NCBI RefSeq assembly: GCF_016653465.1
Contig: NZ_NHSQ01000103.1
Span: 1-42,256 of the forward strand
Direction: 5' to 3'
Origin: Thiocystis minor
GTDB taxonomy: Bacteria > Pseudomonadota > Gammaproteobacteria > Chromatiales > Chromatiaceae
DNA length: 42,256 nt
Shown: positions 8,037 to 16,493 of the stretch, one piece after another
Numbering within the stretch: position 1 is the stretch's first letter
How the letters are laid out: each line of letters begins with the position of its first letter
Made by a program: the position numbers and the translations under genes
The notes under the pieces: generated by a model
Database searches by the model: none
Told to the model about the DNA's origin: nothing
What the model saw: only the letters and a program-made list of their open reading frames with translations

Positions 8037-8325
8037 AGCAAGGGGTGGGTAGAGTGACCACGGGATGACGCTGATTGTTGGCACGGATGCCGATTGGTCA
8101 CGAAACCCACCAAACCCATACGCTAACGCTTCATCTTTTTGAACGCCCTCGGGATACCGGGGGCGTTTGCGCCCGTCAGCTACCGGGTCGCCTAAAGAAC
8201 CAATGCGTCAACGCTTGATCTTTGAACGTCCTCGGGACACTCTTCGACTTCGCTCAGGGCGGGCCGGGGCGTTTCTGGTTGGGTGCGAATCGGAAACCGC
8301 GGCGCGGGGTTTGGTGGGTTGAGGT
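8037..8325 (+). repeat. Structured intergenic repeat, copy 5 (with partial second unit)
   Basis: The outer stem is GGTGGGT/ACCCACC, a G-C pair where copies 1 and 2 have A-T. The AGA/GAA loop and GTGACC/GGTCAC stem are conserved, and module B is a perfect 11-bp stem at 8142-8167. A second module B begins at 8226, but its loop is enlarged by a CTTCGACTTCGCTCAGGGCG insert that belongs to another small repeat family seen at 11.8 and 35.3 kb. A module C-like GGTGGGTT follows. No gene is visible between the Uma2 stop and 8403. Confidence 0.65.
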
Positions 8326-8402
8326 TGGGTTTGTTTCTCACCCTAATCTGAACACGAGTTTTTGCTTAAAACATTTCATCACTTCAGCGAGTCGAGGTTG
8401 CA

Positions 8403-8861
8403 ATGAACGGTATTATCGTCTGGTCGGCGCAAGCCAGTACGTCGGTTCCAACACTTAGCGAAATCATGATGGTTGTCCTCTGTTTGCTACTGGCCGTCAT
8501 GGCTTATTTTTTTATGCGTTCCCGGCCTGGCGCAAACCGGTTGATGAGTATTCTGTTGGTTATGTTCCTGGTCGGCGTGTTTGGCTTTGCATCCCAAAAC
8601 TATGTTGTCGCCAACCCGCCGCCTGACACAGTCACGACTGATGGCCGATGCAATGGTGGAACGGAAAATTATGACGCAGATGATCCAGGTCAGACGTTCT
8701 TCAACAATTGCCAGAATAGCGTTTTTATTGTTAGCCATAGCGGTAATTGTCAGGATCCCACTTCTCAACGGTTAAAAGGCGCAATGCTGAACTGCACGCC
8801 AGGACAGACTCTTGCGCCGAGTGAACGATGCTACCTGGAAACATGCCAACAAGACGGCTGA
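8403..8861 (+). CDS. Small membrane-anchored protein with N-terminal IPTLSEW-like sorting motif
   Basis: This 152-residue protein has VPTLSEIMMVVLCLLLAVMAYFFMRSR at residues 15-41, split here as VPTLSE, a hydrophobic helix and an Arg-containing stop. It resembles the IPTLSEW sorting signal recognised by exosortase H, which normally sits at a C-terminus. A second hydrophobic segment (residues 46-65) follows, then a secreted-looking, Cys-containing domain (six Cys after residue 80). The arrangement fits the 'midcut-by-XrtH' type of protein, but no exosortase is in the window. The start is well supported by GAGG six bases before the ATG. The gene is alone between the repeat island and folC. Confidence 0.5.
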   Translation: MNGIIVWSAQASTSVPTLSEIMMVVLCLLLAVMAYFFMRSRPGANRLMSILLVMFLVGVFGFASQNYVVANPPPDTVTTDGRCNGGTENYDADDPGQTFFNNCQNSVFIVSHSGNCQDPTSQRLKGAMLNCTPGQTLAPSERCYLETCQQDG

Positions 8862-8892
8862 AAGCAAAAAGTAACGGGATACCGCAAATCTC

Positions 8893-10212
8893 ATGCATTC
8901 AAACGCTTCATCGTTGCCCCATTCGGCTTCGGTTGGATACCGCTTCACAACCCTCGCCGACTGGCTCGACTGGCAGGTCACGCTGCACCCAAAACGCATG
9001 GACCTGGGTCTGGAGCGCGTGGCGGCGGTGTGGGAGCGACTTGGCCCCAAACCGCTGCCGTTTCCGGTGGTCACGGTTGGCGGGACCAACGGCAAAGGTT
9101 CCTGTGTGGCCATGATCGAAGCCATGACCCAGGCGGCGGGTTATCGCTGCGGCTGTTACACCTCGCCGCATCTGCTGCGCTATAACGAGCGTGTGCGGAT
9201 CGCTGGCGAATCCGTTTCCGATGAGGCGCTATGCGAGGCCTTCGCGCGAGTCGACCGGGCACGCGGCGACACGACACTGACTTACTTCGAGTTTGGCACC
9301 CTGGCGGCACTCGATCTCCTCGTGCGCGATGGTCCGGATCTGGCTGTGCTGGAAGTCGGGCTTGGCGGGCGTCTCGATGCGGTCAATCTGCTCGATGCCG
9401 ATGTCTCGGTGGTCACCTCGATCGGGCGCGACCATACCGCCTGGCTGGGCGAGACGCTGGACGAGATCGCCTTCGAAAAGGCCGGCATCTTTCGCCCTGG
9501 TCGTCCGGCCATCATGGGTCAGCGGGACGCTCCTTCGCGGCTGCGCGAAGAGTCTGTCCGACTGGGTGCCATGCCACTGCAACTCGGGCGTGAATTCGAT
9601 CATGAAACCGCGGATGCCGGATGGATCTGGAAGGGCGCGGGAGGCGAACGACTTTCCTTGCCGTTGCCGACCCTGCGTGGCGCCTTTCAACTGGATAATG
9701 CCGCGGCGGCGATCGCCGCGCTCGCCTGTCTGCGCGAGCGTCTGCCCGTGCCCGTCAACGCTCTTCGTGCCGGGTTGCAACGTGCCCGGCTTGCCGGACG
9801 GTTTCAGGTGATTCCGGGCACGCCGACCTGGATTCTCGACGTGGCCCACAATGGCGCGGCGGCACAAGCCCTGGCGACGAACCTGCGGGCCTTCGCGTGT
9901 CCCGGCAAGTTACGCGCCGTGCTGGCGGTCCTGTCCGACAAGGAGCCGGAAGCCATCGCGAAACCCTTGCTGCCCTTTGTCGCGCAGTGGTTCCTGGCGC
10001 AAAGCGACGATCCCCGCGCGATGTCCGTAGACCGTCTTGCCGCGAGACTGGACGAGGTATTGCCGGAACCCGCGGCGGAGCGTTTTGTTCATCTGGCGAC
10101 TGCACTGGAAGCGGCCTGTGCCGCGTCCGCCCCCGGCGACTGTCTGCTGGTGATCGGTTCTTTCACGACGGTCTGTCAGGCTCTGGAGCGATTTCCAGCA
10201 CACCCTGTCTGA
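8893..10212 (+). CDS. folC: Folylpolyglutamate synthase / dihydrofolate synthase
   Basis: This bifunctional ATP-dependent ligase adds glutamate to dihydropteroate and to folates. The 439 residues match the usual length. The P-loop GTNGKGS is at about residue 64, followed by YTSPHLLRYNERVRI, the GLGGRLDAVN loop, and the Mur-ligase C-terminal domain with LDVAHNGAAAQAL. It heads the gammaproteobacterial order folC-dedD-cvpA-purF. No strong ribosome site precedes the ATG, and the first 15 residues look non-conserved, so a slightly later start is possible. Confidence 0.95.
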   Translation: MHSNASSLPHSASVGYRFTTLADWLDWQVTLHPKRMDLGLERVAAVWERLGPKPLPFPVVTVGGTNGKGSCVAMIEAMTQAAGYRCGCYTSPHLLRYNERVRIAGESVSDEALCEAFARVDRARGDTTLTYFEFGTLAALDLLVRDGPDLAVLEVGLGGRLDAVNLLDADVSVVTSIGRDHTAWLGETLDEIAFEKAGIFRPGRPAIMGQRDAPSRLREESVRLGAMPLQLGREFDHETADAGWIWKGAGGERLSLPLPTLRGAFQLDNAAAAIAALACLRERLPVPVNALRAGLQRARLAGRFQVIPGTPTWILDVAHNGAAAQALATNLRAFACPGKLRAVLAVLSDKEPEAIAKPLLPFVAQWFLAQSDDPRAMSVDRLAARLDEVLPEPAAERFVHLATALEAACAASAPGDCLLVIGSFTTVCQALERFPAHPV

Positions 10213-10388
10213 GGAGTCAAGCCGCCCGCCGTCCTCTTGGCGAGAAGCGAACCCGGCGATCCTCCATCGCGGCTCCTCCAACGTTCAGCGAGAGGTTATA
10301 CTTCAGTTCACGATGGGATCCTCAAGCCATCGGCTTCATCGCGCGGTCCCTTAAGGGCCTCGCCTGGCTTAGCTTCAGGGTGTGTATT

Positions 10389-11084
10389 ATGCGAGAAGGA
10401 GCCAAAAGACGCTTGGCGGGCGCGGTTGCGGTCATCGCGCTGGCGGTGATCTTCGTGCCGATGTTGTTCGAAGGAGAATCGCTGGCGCCGCCGTCGGTCC
10501 AGAGTTCTCTTCCGCCCGAACCGGACTTCGACCATCGCGCCGGATCCGAGCCTGCGCCAGGTTTGACGACTGACCCAATGGCCGAACCGATGGATGATGG
10601 CTTGCCGGTCGAAAGCGAACCGCCGATGCTCCCGGCGCCCAGCACCTCTGCTGAGGCTTATCCCGGAAGCACGACTGACGATGAGTTTGACGGTGAGCCC
10701 GATCAGAACGGTCAAGCGCAAAATGCCGTTCGGAATGTCTCGCCATCCGAGCAACCCGGCCAGATTGGTCGTCCGTCCGCCAAGCCACCGCGCATCGTGA
10801 AGGGAACCGATGACGCAGCTCCGGGGCCGAGCAGGAAGGACGATGGCATGCCCTCTTGGATCGTTCAGGTCGCCAGTGTGGGAACGGCTCAGGGTGCGGC
10901 GGAACTCGAACAAAAATTACGGAATGCCGGTTTTTCAGCCTTTGTGGAAAAGGCCGAGGTCCGAGGAAAGCAGTATTATCGGGTGCGTGTAGGACCCGAG
11001 GTGGATCGCGAAAGTGCCGAGCGCGCCGCCACCAAGCTGCGTCAACAGCAGAAGCTGGACACCTTGATTCAGCGCTATCCATGA
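10389..11084 (+). CDS. dedD: SPOR-domain protein, DedD-like
   Basis: The N-terminus has a single transmembrane helix (residues 8-26, LAGAVAVIALAVIFVPMLF), then a long Pro/Asp/Glu-rich linker. The last 75 or so residues form a SPOR domain (SWIVQVASVGTAQGAAELEQ, then YYRVRVGP), which binds denuded peptidoglycan glycan at the septum. This matches DedD in layout and in position between folC and cvpA. I chose the ATG at 10389 because the preceding open frame reads through folC and is not coding. The product is 231 residues, and its role in cell division is inferred from the family. Confidence 0.88.
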   Translation: MREGAKRRLAGAVAVIALAVIFVPMLFEGESLAPPSVQSSLPPEPDFDHRAGSEPAPGLTTDPMAEPMDDGLPVESEPPMLPAPSTSAEAYPGSTTDDEFDGEPDQNGQAQNAVRNVSPSEQPGQIGRPSAKPPRIVKGTDDAAPGPSRKDDGMPSWIVQVASVGTAQGAAELEQKLRNAGFSAFVEKAEVRGKQYYRVRVGPEVDRESAERAATKLRQQQKLDTLIQRYP

Positions 11085-11173
11085 TTTTGAATAGGCGGGC
11101 TACTGTGCCTCGCTTCTTGGGGCGCGGCCTTTTCCAGGGTCTAGTCGGTTGACATGAACGATCGGGAGTCGGG

Positions 11174-11665
11174 ATGAACTGGGTCGATTTTGCGATCATC
11201 GCGATCGTGACGCTGTCCGCATTGGTCGGGCTGGCACGCGGCATCGTCCGCGAGTTGCTTTCCCTGGGAGTCTGGATCGCCGCTCTGCTCGTCGCCTGGT
11301 TCTTTCACCGGGAGGTAGCCGATCTGCTCGTCGCACAGTTCGAGCAGCCGTCGGTGCGGATTGCGGTTGCCTTCATCGGTTTGGTGCTTGTTACCTTGGT
11401 TCTGGGCGCGATTCTCGGAGCCATTCTGACCTCGCTCGTCGACAAAGCCGGTCTGACCGGCGCTGATCGCGTGCTTGGTTTTGCCTTTGGCGCGGGGCGT
11501 GGTGCGGTGATCGTCGCAATGGCGGTGTTTCTTGCCGCCTTGACACCGCTGCCGAGCGACCCAGTATGGCAGGATTCCATTCTGATCATTCACTTCCAGG
11601 GGGTGGCGGATTGGATTCTCAGCATGGTCCCCGATGACATGCAGGCGCTGATGAAGCAGCTTTAG
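11174..11665 (+). CDS. cvpA: CvpA family membrane protein
   Basis: This 163-residue protein has about four transmembrane helices (residues 5-20, 28-45, 65-95 and 108-126) and the CvpA opening MNWVDFAIIAIVTLSALVG. It also has the typical GLARGIVREL loop and GADRVLGFAFGAGRG. CvpA is linked to colicin V production and envelope homeostasis, and its biochemical role is not settled. A GGGAG lies just upstream of the ATG. purF follows, as in E. coli, but after an unusually repeat-rich leader. Confidence 0.92.
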   Translation: MNWVDFAIIAIVTLSALVGLARGIVRELLSLGVWIAALLVAWFFHREVADLLVAQFEQPSVRIAVAFIGLVLVTLVLGAILGAILTSLVDKAGLTGADRVLGFAFGAGRGAVIVAMAVFLAALTPLPSDPVWQDSILIIHFQGVADWILSMVPDDMQALMKQL

Positions 11666-11797
11666 ACGATGTCCTAAAACAATCCACCCACGGTAACAAA
11701 TATTAGGGACGCTCCGCGCGGCATCGACAAATCCTCGTGGTTGATCGTTGGTAGTGTTCTGGAGTACCTTCTCTCGCTCTCAATCATTTGCCTACAT

Positions 11798-11893
11798 CCC
11801 TTCGGCTCCGCTCAGGGCAGGCCCTTCGGCTCCGGTCAAGAAAAGCGTTTCAGCTCCACTTAGAGCAGTCCCTTCGGCTCCAATCGGAGCTCG
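11798..11893 (+). repeat. 24-bp tandem repeat, four imperfect copies
   Basis: Units start at 11798, 11822, 11846 and 11870. Each is 24 bases and built on CCCTTCGGCTCC followed by a variable half. The first unit is also a small palindrome (CCCTTCGG...CTCAGGGC) of a type seen elsewhere in the window. The array lies in the leader of purF, ending 47 bases before its ATG. It reads as an eight-residue repeat in the purF frame, but there is no sign it is translated. Confidence 0.85.
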
Positions 11894-11940
11894 CGATTCG
11901 ATGCAGAGCAAGCCGACCCGATGGCAGGGGCGAGGATCCT

Positions 11941-13455
11941 ATGTGCGGTATCGTTGGTATTGTCGGCAAAAGTCCGGTCAATCAAGCTCTTTATGACTCA
12001 CTCCTGGTTTTGCAGCATCGCGGTCAGGATGCCGCGGGCATCGTGACCTGTCAGGGCGATAAGCTCTATCTGCGTAAGGATAACGGTCTGGCCAGGGATG
12101 TGTTCCAGACCCGTCACATGATTCAGTTACGCGGCAATACCGGCGTGGGGCATGTGCGCTATCCCACCGCCGGGGCGTCCAGTTCGGCGGAGGCGCAGCC
12201 TTTTTATGTCAACTCGCCCTATGGCATCGTGTTGGCCCATAACGGCAATCTGACCAATGCCGAGGATCTCAAGCGCGACCTCTTCGTCGATGACCTGCGC
12301 CATCTCAATACCGAATCGGATTCCGAGATTCTGCTGAATATCTTCGCCCATGAGTTGCAGGTTCAGGGCAAGCTGCGCATCGACGAGCAGGATGTCTTTC
12401 GGGCCGTGGCGGGCGTGCATCGTCGCTGTCGGGGCGGCTACGCGGCGGTCGCCATGATCCCCGGTTTCGGGGTGTTCGGGTTCCGCGATCCCAACGGGAT
12501 CCGGCCGCTTGTTTATGGCCGCCGCGAGACTCCCGCGGGCGCGGAGTACATGATCGCCTCCGAAAGCGTGGCGCTCGACACCCTCGGCTTCAAACTCATC
12601 GCCGATGTCGCACCAGGGGAGGCGGTGCTGATGACCGTCGATGGCGAACTCCATACCCGCCAGTGCGCGCCTCAGCCAGTGTTGTCCCCCTGCATCTTCG
12701 AGTTTGTCTATTTCGCCCGCCCGGACTCCATCATCGATAACATCTCGGTGCACAAGGCCCGCTCGCGCATGGGCAAAAAGCTGGCGGCCAAGATCAAGCG
12801 CGACTGGTCCAGTCATGACATCGACGTGGTGATCCCGGTCCCCGACACCAGCCGCACCGCAGCCCTGCAACTGGCGAATCAACTCGGGATCAATTATGCC
12901 GAGGGCTTCATCAAGAATCGCTACATCGGACGCACCTTCATCATGCCCGGTCAGACGGTGCGCAAAAAATCGGTCCGTCAGAAGCTCAATGCCATCGATC
13001 TGGAGTTCCGCAAAAAGAACGTGCTGCTGGTCGACGACTCCATCGTGCGCGGCACCACCTCGCAACAGATTATCCAGATGGCTCGCGATGCGGGCGCGCA
13101 TCGGGTCTATTTCGCCTCCGCAGCGCCGCCGGTGCGCTACCCGAATGTCTATGGGATCGACATGCCCGCGGCCAGCGAACTCATCGCCCATGGCCGCACC
13201 GAGGAAGAGGTCGCGCGCGAATTGGGAACCGATGGTCTGATTTTCCAGGATCTTGGCGATCTGATCGAGGCGGTCCAGAAAAAGGGCAAGAGCCATGTCG
13301 ACCGTTTCGATGCCTCGGTGTTCGACGGCGTCTATGTGACGGGCGATGTAACGCCGGAATACCTGGCCTCGCTGGAGGCCCGGCGCAACGATGGCGCCAA
13401 GGAACATGGTTTCTCGTGCAGCGAGAGCGCCATTGATCTCAGCAATACCGATTAA
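11941..13455 (+). CDS. purF: Amidophosphoribosyltransferase
   Basis: This enzyme makes 5-phosphoribosylamine from PRPP and glutamine, the first step of purine synthesis. The protein starts MCGIVGIVG, so Cys2 becomes the N-terminal nucleophile of the glutaminase domain. [16 protein letters not shown] and HNGNLTNA follow. The PRPP site [13 protein letters not shown] is at about residue 360. The 504 residues match the family. The frame is open further upstream through a tandem repeat, but the required Met-Cys start fixes the ATG at 11941. The TAA stop lies within a TTAAACCGCG repeat element. Confidence 0.97.
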   Translation: MCGIVGIVGKSPVNQALYDSLLVLQHRGQDAAGIVTCQGDKLYLRKDNGLARDVFQTRHMIQLRGNTGVGHVRYPTAGASSSAEAQPFYVNSPYGIVLAHNGNLTNAEDLKRDLFVDDLRHLNTESDSEILLNIFAHELQVQGKLRIDEQDVFRAVAGVHRRCRGGYAAVAMIPGFGVFGFRDPNGIRPLVYGRRETPAGAEYMIASESVALDTLGFKLIADVAPGEAVLMTVDGELHTRQCAPQPVLSPCIFEFVYFARPDSIIDNISVHKARSRMGKKLAAKIKRDWSSHDIDVVIPVPDTSRTAALQLANQLGINYAEGFIKNRYIGRTFIMPGQTVRKKSVRQKLNAIDLEFRKKNVLLVDDSIVRGTTSQQIIQMARDAGAHRVYFASAAPPVRYPNVYGIDMPAASELIAHGRTEEEVARELGTDGLIFQDLGDLIEAVQKKGKSHVDRFDASVFDGVYVTGDVTPEYLASLEARRNDGAKEHGFSCSESAIDLSNTD

Positions 13456-13538
13456 ACCGCGTCCGGAGCGAAATACGTCGTTTTGAGTGGGCAGCCAATT
13501 TCGCATCAATCCGAGGCGTCGGCGTCGACGCGGTTTAA
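13452..13538 (-). repeat. Mini-element with TTAAACCGCG ends, copy 1
   Basis: This 87-bp element has perfect 12-bp terminal inverted repeats (TTAAACCGCGTC and GACGCGGTTTAA). Its left end contains the purF stop codon. Interior similarity to the copy at 21.5 kb is seen on the minus strand (GCTCCGGAC before the right end). It has no coding capacity. Confidence 0.8.
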
Positions 13539-13559
13539 AATTTTATATTTTTTAATCTC

Positions 13560-13646
13560 TTAAACCGTGCCAGCTCCGGCAATCCCTGATTCTGCCGAGG
13601 CTGAATCGAATCCGAAACATCACATACCGCGCTGGGCGCGGTTTAA
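13560..13646 (-). repeat. Mini-element with TTAAACCGCG ends, copy 2
   Basis: This is also 87 bp, with ends TTAAACCGTGCC and GGGCGCGGTTTAA. Read on the minus strand, it starts TAAACCGCGCCCAGCG and then matches the copy at 21533-21603 over most of its length. It lies 21 bases from copy 1, separated by an AT-rich stretch, and ends 19 bases before metZ. Confidence 0.8.
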
Positions 13647-13665
13647 ACGGGAATCTTGATCAACC

Positions 13666-14868
13666 ATGCCCGAGGATGAGCGTCAAATGATCGAGGCAGG
13701 CTTCGCCACCCGCGCCATCCGCACGGGACACCGGCGCACGCCGGAGGGCGAGCATGGCGAACCGATCTTCACCACCTCCAGCTATGTCTTTTCCAGCGCG
13801 GCCGAGGCGGCGGCGCGTTTCGCCGGGGATCAAGCCGGCAATATCTACTCGCGCTTCACCAATCCCACGGTGCGCGCCTTCGAGGAACGCCTGGCATCTC
13901 TTGAAGGCGGCGAGCGTTGCGTGGCGACAGCCTCGGGCATGGCGGCCATCCTGGCGGTCTGCATGGGGTTGCTGAAGGCCGGCGATCGGATTCTTTCCTC
14001 GCGCAGTCTCTTTGGCAGCACGACGATGCTGTTCAACAAATATCTGGCGCGCTTCGGTATCGAGACCACCTATGTGCCACTGAGCGATCCCGACGCCTGG
14101 GAGGCCGCGATCAATTCGCGCACCCGTCTGCTGTTTTGCGAAACCCCCTCGAATCCGCTCACCGAAATGGCGGATCTGCGTCAGTTGGCCGCGATTGCCC
14201 ACCGCCACGACTGTTTGCTGGCGGTCGACAATTGCTTCTGCACCCCGGCCTTGCAGCGCCCGCTCGAACTGGGCGCCGATCTGGTCATGCATTCGGCCAC
14301 CAAATATCTGGACGGTCAGGGACGCTGTATCGGCGGCGCCGTGGTCGGCGATCATAAGCTGGTGGGCGAGGAAGTCTTTGGCGTTCTGCGCACCGCCGGC
14401 CCCACCCTGAGTCCCTTCAATGCCTGGGTGTTTCTCAAGGGGCTCGAAACGCTCGAACTGCGCATGCTCGCGCACGCGCGCGGCGCGGCCCAACTGGCCG
14501 ACTGGCTACTCGCGCAGCCTGCCGTGGAGCACGTTTATTATCCAGGTTTGAGCGGGCACCCCCAGCATCGTCTGATCGGCACCCAGCAGCGTACCGGCGG
14601 GGGCATCGTCGCTTTCGACGTGCGCGGCGGTCAAACCGGTGCCTGGCGGCTGATCGACGCCACCCGACTGCTGTCCATCACCGCCAACCTGGGCGACACC
14701 AAGACCACCATCACTCATCCAGCCACCACCACGCATGGACGTCTAAGCCCCGAGGAGCGGAGCGCGGCCGGGATCGGCGACGGTCTGGTGCGGGTCGCCG
14801 TGGGGCTGGAGGACATCGCGGATATCCAGGCGGATCTGCGGCCGGGGCTGGCGGATTCGCGAACCTGA
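13666..14868 (+). CDS. metZ: O-succinylhomoserine sulfhydrylase
   Basis: This PLP enzyme of the Cys/Met metabolism family makes homocysteine from O-succinylhomoserine and sulfide. The 400 residues contain the PLP lysine in [11 protein letters not shown] (Lys213), the phosphate-binding ATASGMAAI, and FCETPSNPL. The [12 protein letters not shown] form is typical of MetZ rather than of cystathionine gamma-synthase. metZ after purF is a familiar order in Pseudomonas and relatives. Direct use of sulfide suits a sulfur bacterium. Confidence 0.92.
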   Translation: MPEDERQMIEAGFATRAIRTGHRRTPEGEHGEPIFTTSSYVFSSAAEAAARFAGDQAGNIYSRFTNPTVRAFEERLASLEGGERCVATASGMAAILAVCMGLLKAGDRILSSRSLFGSTTMLFNKYLARFGIETTYVPLSDPDAWEAAINSRTRLLFCETPSNPLTEMADLRQLAAIAHRHDCLLAVDNCFCTPALQRPLELGADLVMHSATKYLDGQGRCIGGAVVGDHKLVGEEVFGVLRTAGPTLSPFNAWVFLKGLETLELRMLAHARGAAQLADWLLAQPAVEHVYYPGLSGHPQHRLIGTQQRTGGGIVAFDVRGGQTGAWRLIDATRLLSITANLGDTKTTITHPATTTHGRLSPEERSAAGIGDGLVRVAVGLEDIADIQADLRPGLADSRT

Positions 14869-14898
14869 AACGGCGGTCAGCTCCAGCAAGGTGATGTC

Positions 14899-15312
14899 AT
14901 GAAGATGAAGCAAGCGCTCTCCGGTTGGTGGGCTACCGGTCATCCTTGGCCTTTTAAAAGTCATTGGTATTATTGGTACACAGGTCGGAAGTCAATCGCC
15001 ATCCTGAGCATGATCCTCAGCATCCTGGTGACGACGCTGTGTTTGACACTGGCCCTCGGCTGTTCGATTTGGGGGATCGTCGTCGCCATTCTGCTGGACT
15101 CGGCCGGGTTCTGGTTGACTGCCGTTTATGTCTTTGTGTTGCGATCATCGATCCCGGAGCTAGCGCAAGGTCAGATGGATGCCTTGATCGCCACGCACCT
15201 GGTGTTGCCGATGCTGCTCGGCTTGTTCGTCACTAGGGCCTCCACGTTTCTGGTCGCCAAAGCGCTGGCGGTCAAGGCAAAGGATCCGGAGCCGGCCTTG
15301 CAGCATGTCTAG
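14899..15312 (+). CDS. Small membrane protein of unknown function
   Basis: This 137-residue protein has three predicted transmembrane helices (about residues 33-50, 53-80 and 95-115). The N-terminus is rich in Trp, Tyr and His (SGWWATGHPWPFKSHWYYWY). I do not recognise a family. AAGGTGATG just before the ATG at 14899 serves as a ribosome site. Its last eight bases overlap the next gene (ATGTCTAG), so the two are probably translated together. It may be a lineage-specific membrane partner of the next protein, but that is only inference. Confidence 0.7.
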   Translation: MKMKQALSGWWATGHPWPFKSHWYYWYTGRKSIAILSMILSILVTTLCLTLALGCSIWGIVVAILLDSAGFWLTAVYVFVLRSSIPELAQGQMDALIATHLVLPMLLGLFVTRASTFLVAKALAVKAKDPEPALQHV

Positions 15313-16348
15313 CGCCCCAACCCTTGACCTCATCTGCCCCGGCCTGCTAGGGCCAGTCCCGACCTTGCCGCCGCCTTTTCCGAAAACGCCGACGCTCGAT
15401 CAGTTGTTGAGTCGGGCGGACAAGCGTGCCGCCTCCTTGACCGATCCGCCGGCCGTCCTGCTTGCCGAGTTCGGCGTCTTCGGCGAGCCGGACCGGGATC
15501 TTCCGACCGCGCCGCTCTGTCTCCTGGGCGAGGATCCGACCGTCGATCCGGACGCCTGGTGGATGCACGCCGATCCGGTGCATCTACGCGCGGATCGGGA
15601 TCGGCTACTGCTCTTCGCGGGGGCCGCCATCGCGCCTGATCGCGACGAGGCCGATGCGCTGGTCGCCCTGTTCAACGCGCATTTCGGCGACGCCGGGTTA
15701 TGGCTTCTGGCACCGACGCCGGGTCGCTGGTATCTCCGGGTCGACCGCCCCCCCGATTTGCGCACGCAACCGCTTCAGCGGGTACTCGGCGGTCCGATCG
15801 GCCACGCCTTGCCCAGCGGCCCCGATGCCTCCCGTTGGAACGCGCTGTTGAACGAGGCGCAGATGCTGTTCTTCGGTAGCGCGGTCAATCGCGCGCGCGA
15901 GCGCCAGGGCCGGCCAGCGATCAGCGGTCTTTGGGTGTGGGGTGGAGGCGATCGGCCGACGCTCGCGGGCGACTTGCCCGCCGTGCTCGTCGGCGATCAT
16001 CCATTGACCCTGGGGCTGGCGCGGCACGCGGGTCGGCGACACTTGACCCTGGCGCAGTGGCGCGATGACTCGCCGTCATCGGCCGGCCCTACCGTGGTGT
16101 ATTGGGATGCCTTGCAGTCGGCGCTCCAAGAACAGGACGTATTGGCCTGGGCCAATTCGCTGAGGGAGCTTGAAAGCTGTCTTCAGGGGACGGCCAAACA
16201 GCTTCGCGATGGGGGTGTGTCGCGGATCGTCATCGACCCCTGCCAGGGAATGCGCTGGCGAATCTCCCGCAGCCAACTGCGCCGCTTCTGGCGTCGGCAA
16301 GGTCTGCGTTCGTTGTTGGAACTCAGGGAGGCGCTGACCGAACGTTAA
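15305..16348 (+). CDS. COG4255 / RpfE-type conserved protein
   Basis: This 347-residue protein resembles the proteins annotated as 'regulatory protein, RpfE type' or phosphoglycerate-mutase-like. It has WWMHADPVHLRADRDRLLLF near residue 78, a central GRWYLR, SRWNALLNEAQMLFF, and ISGLWVWGGGD. These blocks are the family hallmarks as I remember them. Despite the PGM-like label, the metal-binding residues of phosphoglycerate mutase are not evident. The molecular function is unknown. The start overlaps the stop of the membrane protein upstream. Confidence 0.75.
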   Translation: MSSAPTLDLICPGLLGPVPTLPPPFPKTPTLDQLLSRADKRAASLTDPPAVLLAEFGVFGEPDRDLPTAPLCLLGEDPTVDPDAWWMHADPVHLRADRDRLLLFAGAAIAPDRDEADALVALFNAHFGDAGLWLLAPTPGRWYLRVDRPPDLRTQPLQRVLGGPIGHALPSGPDASRWNALLNEAQMLFFGSAVNRARERQGRPAISGLWVWGGGDRPTLAGDLPAVLVGDHPLTLGLARHAGRRHLTLAQWRDDSPSSAGPTVVYWDALQSALQEQDVLAWANSLRELESCLQGTAKQLRDGGVSRIVIDPCQGMRWRISRSQLRRFWRRQGLRSLLELREALTER

Positions 16349-16493
16349 GTTCGCTCGGCCACGATCGCCATACCCAGGCAGGGCGGGGCTTTGAATTCGT
16401 CAGTCGCTCAGCGGCAAGTGGAGGCTAACGCGGCCCCAGGGTGATTGCGCCACCGATCAGGTGGCAAATCAGCGCCAGAGGTGAGTCGCTGCT

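Noticed and set aside
3964..8325. The repeat array as an integron with attC sites
   Set aside because: The layout of small toxin cassettes plus a repeat is suggestive, but I could not place paired RYYYAAC and GTTRRRY core sites at consistent positions in the copies, and no integrase is in the window.
3964..8325. CRISPR array
   Set aside because: The repeats are long, imperfect and separated by genes, with no short regular spacers.
9897..10388. Extended N-terminus of the DedD-like protein
   Set aside because: This stretch overlaps folC in another frame and its translation is Arg-rich and non-conserved; the membrane helix directly after the ATG at 10389 fits the family.
11788..11940. PurF start upstream, within the tandem repeat
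   Set aside because: PurF needs Met-Cys at its N-terminus to expose the catalytic Cys, which fixes the start at 11941.
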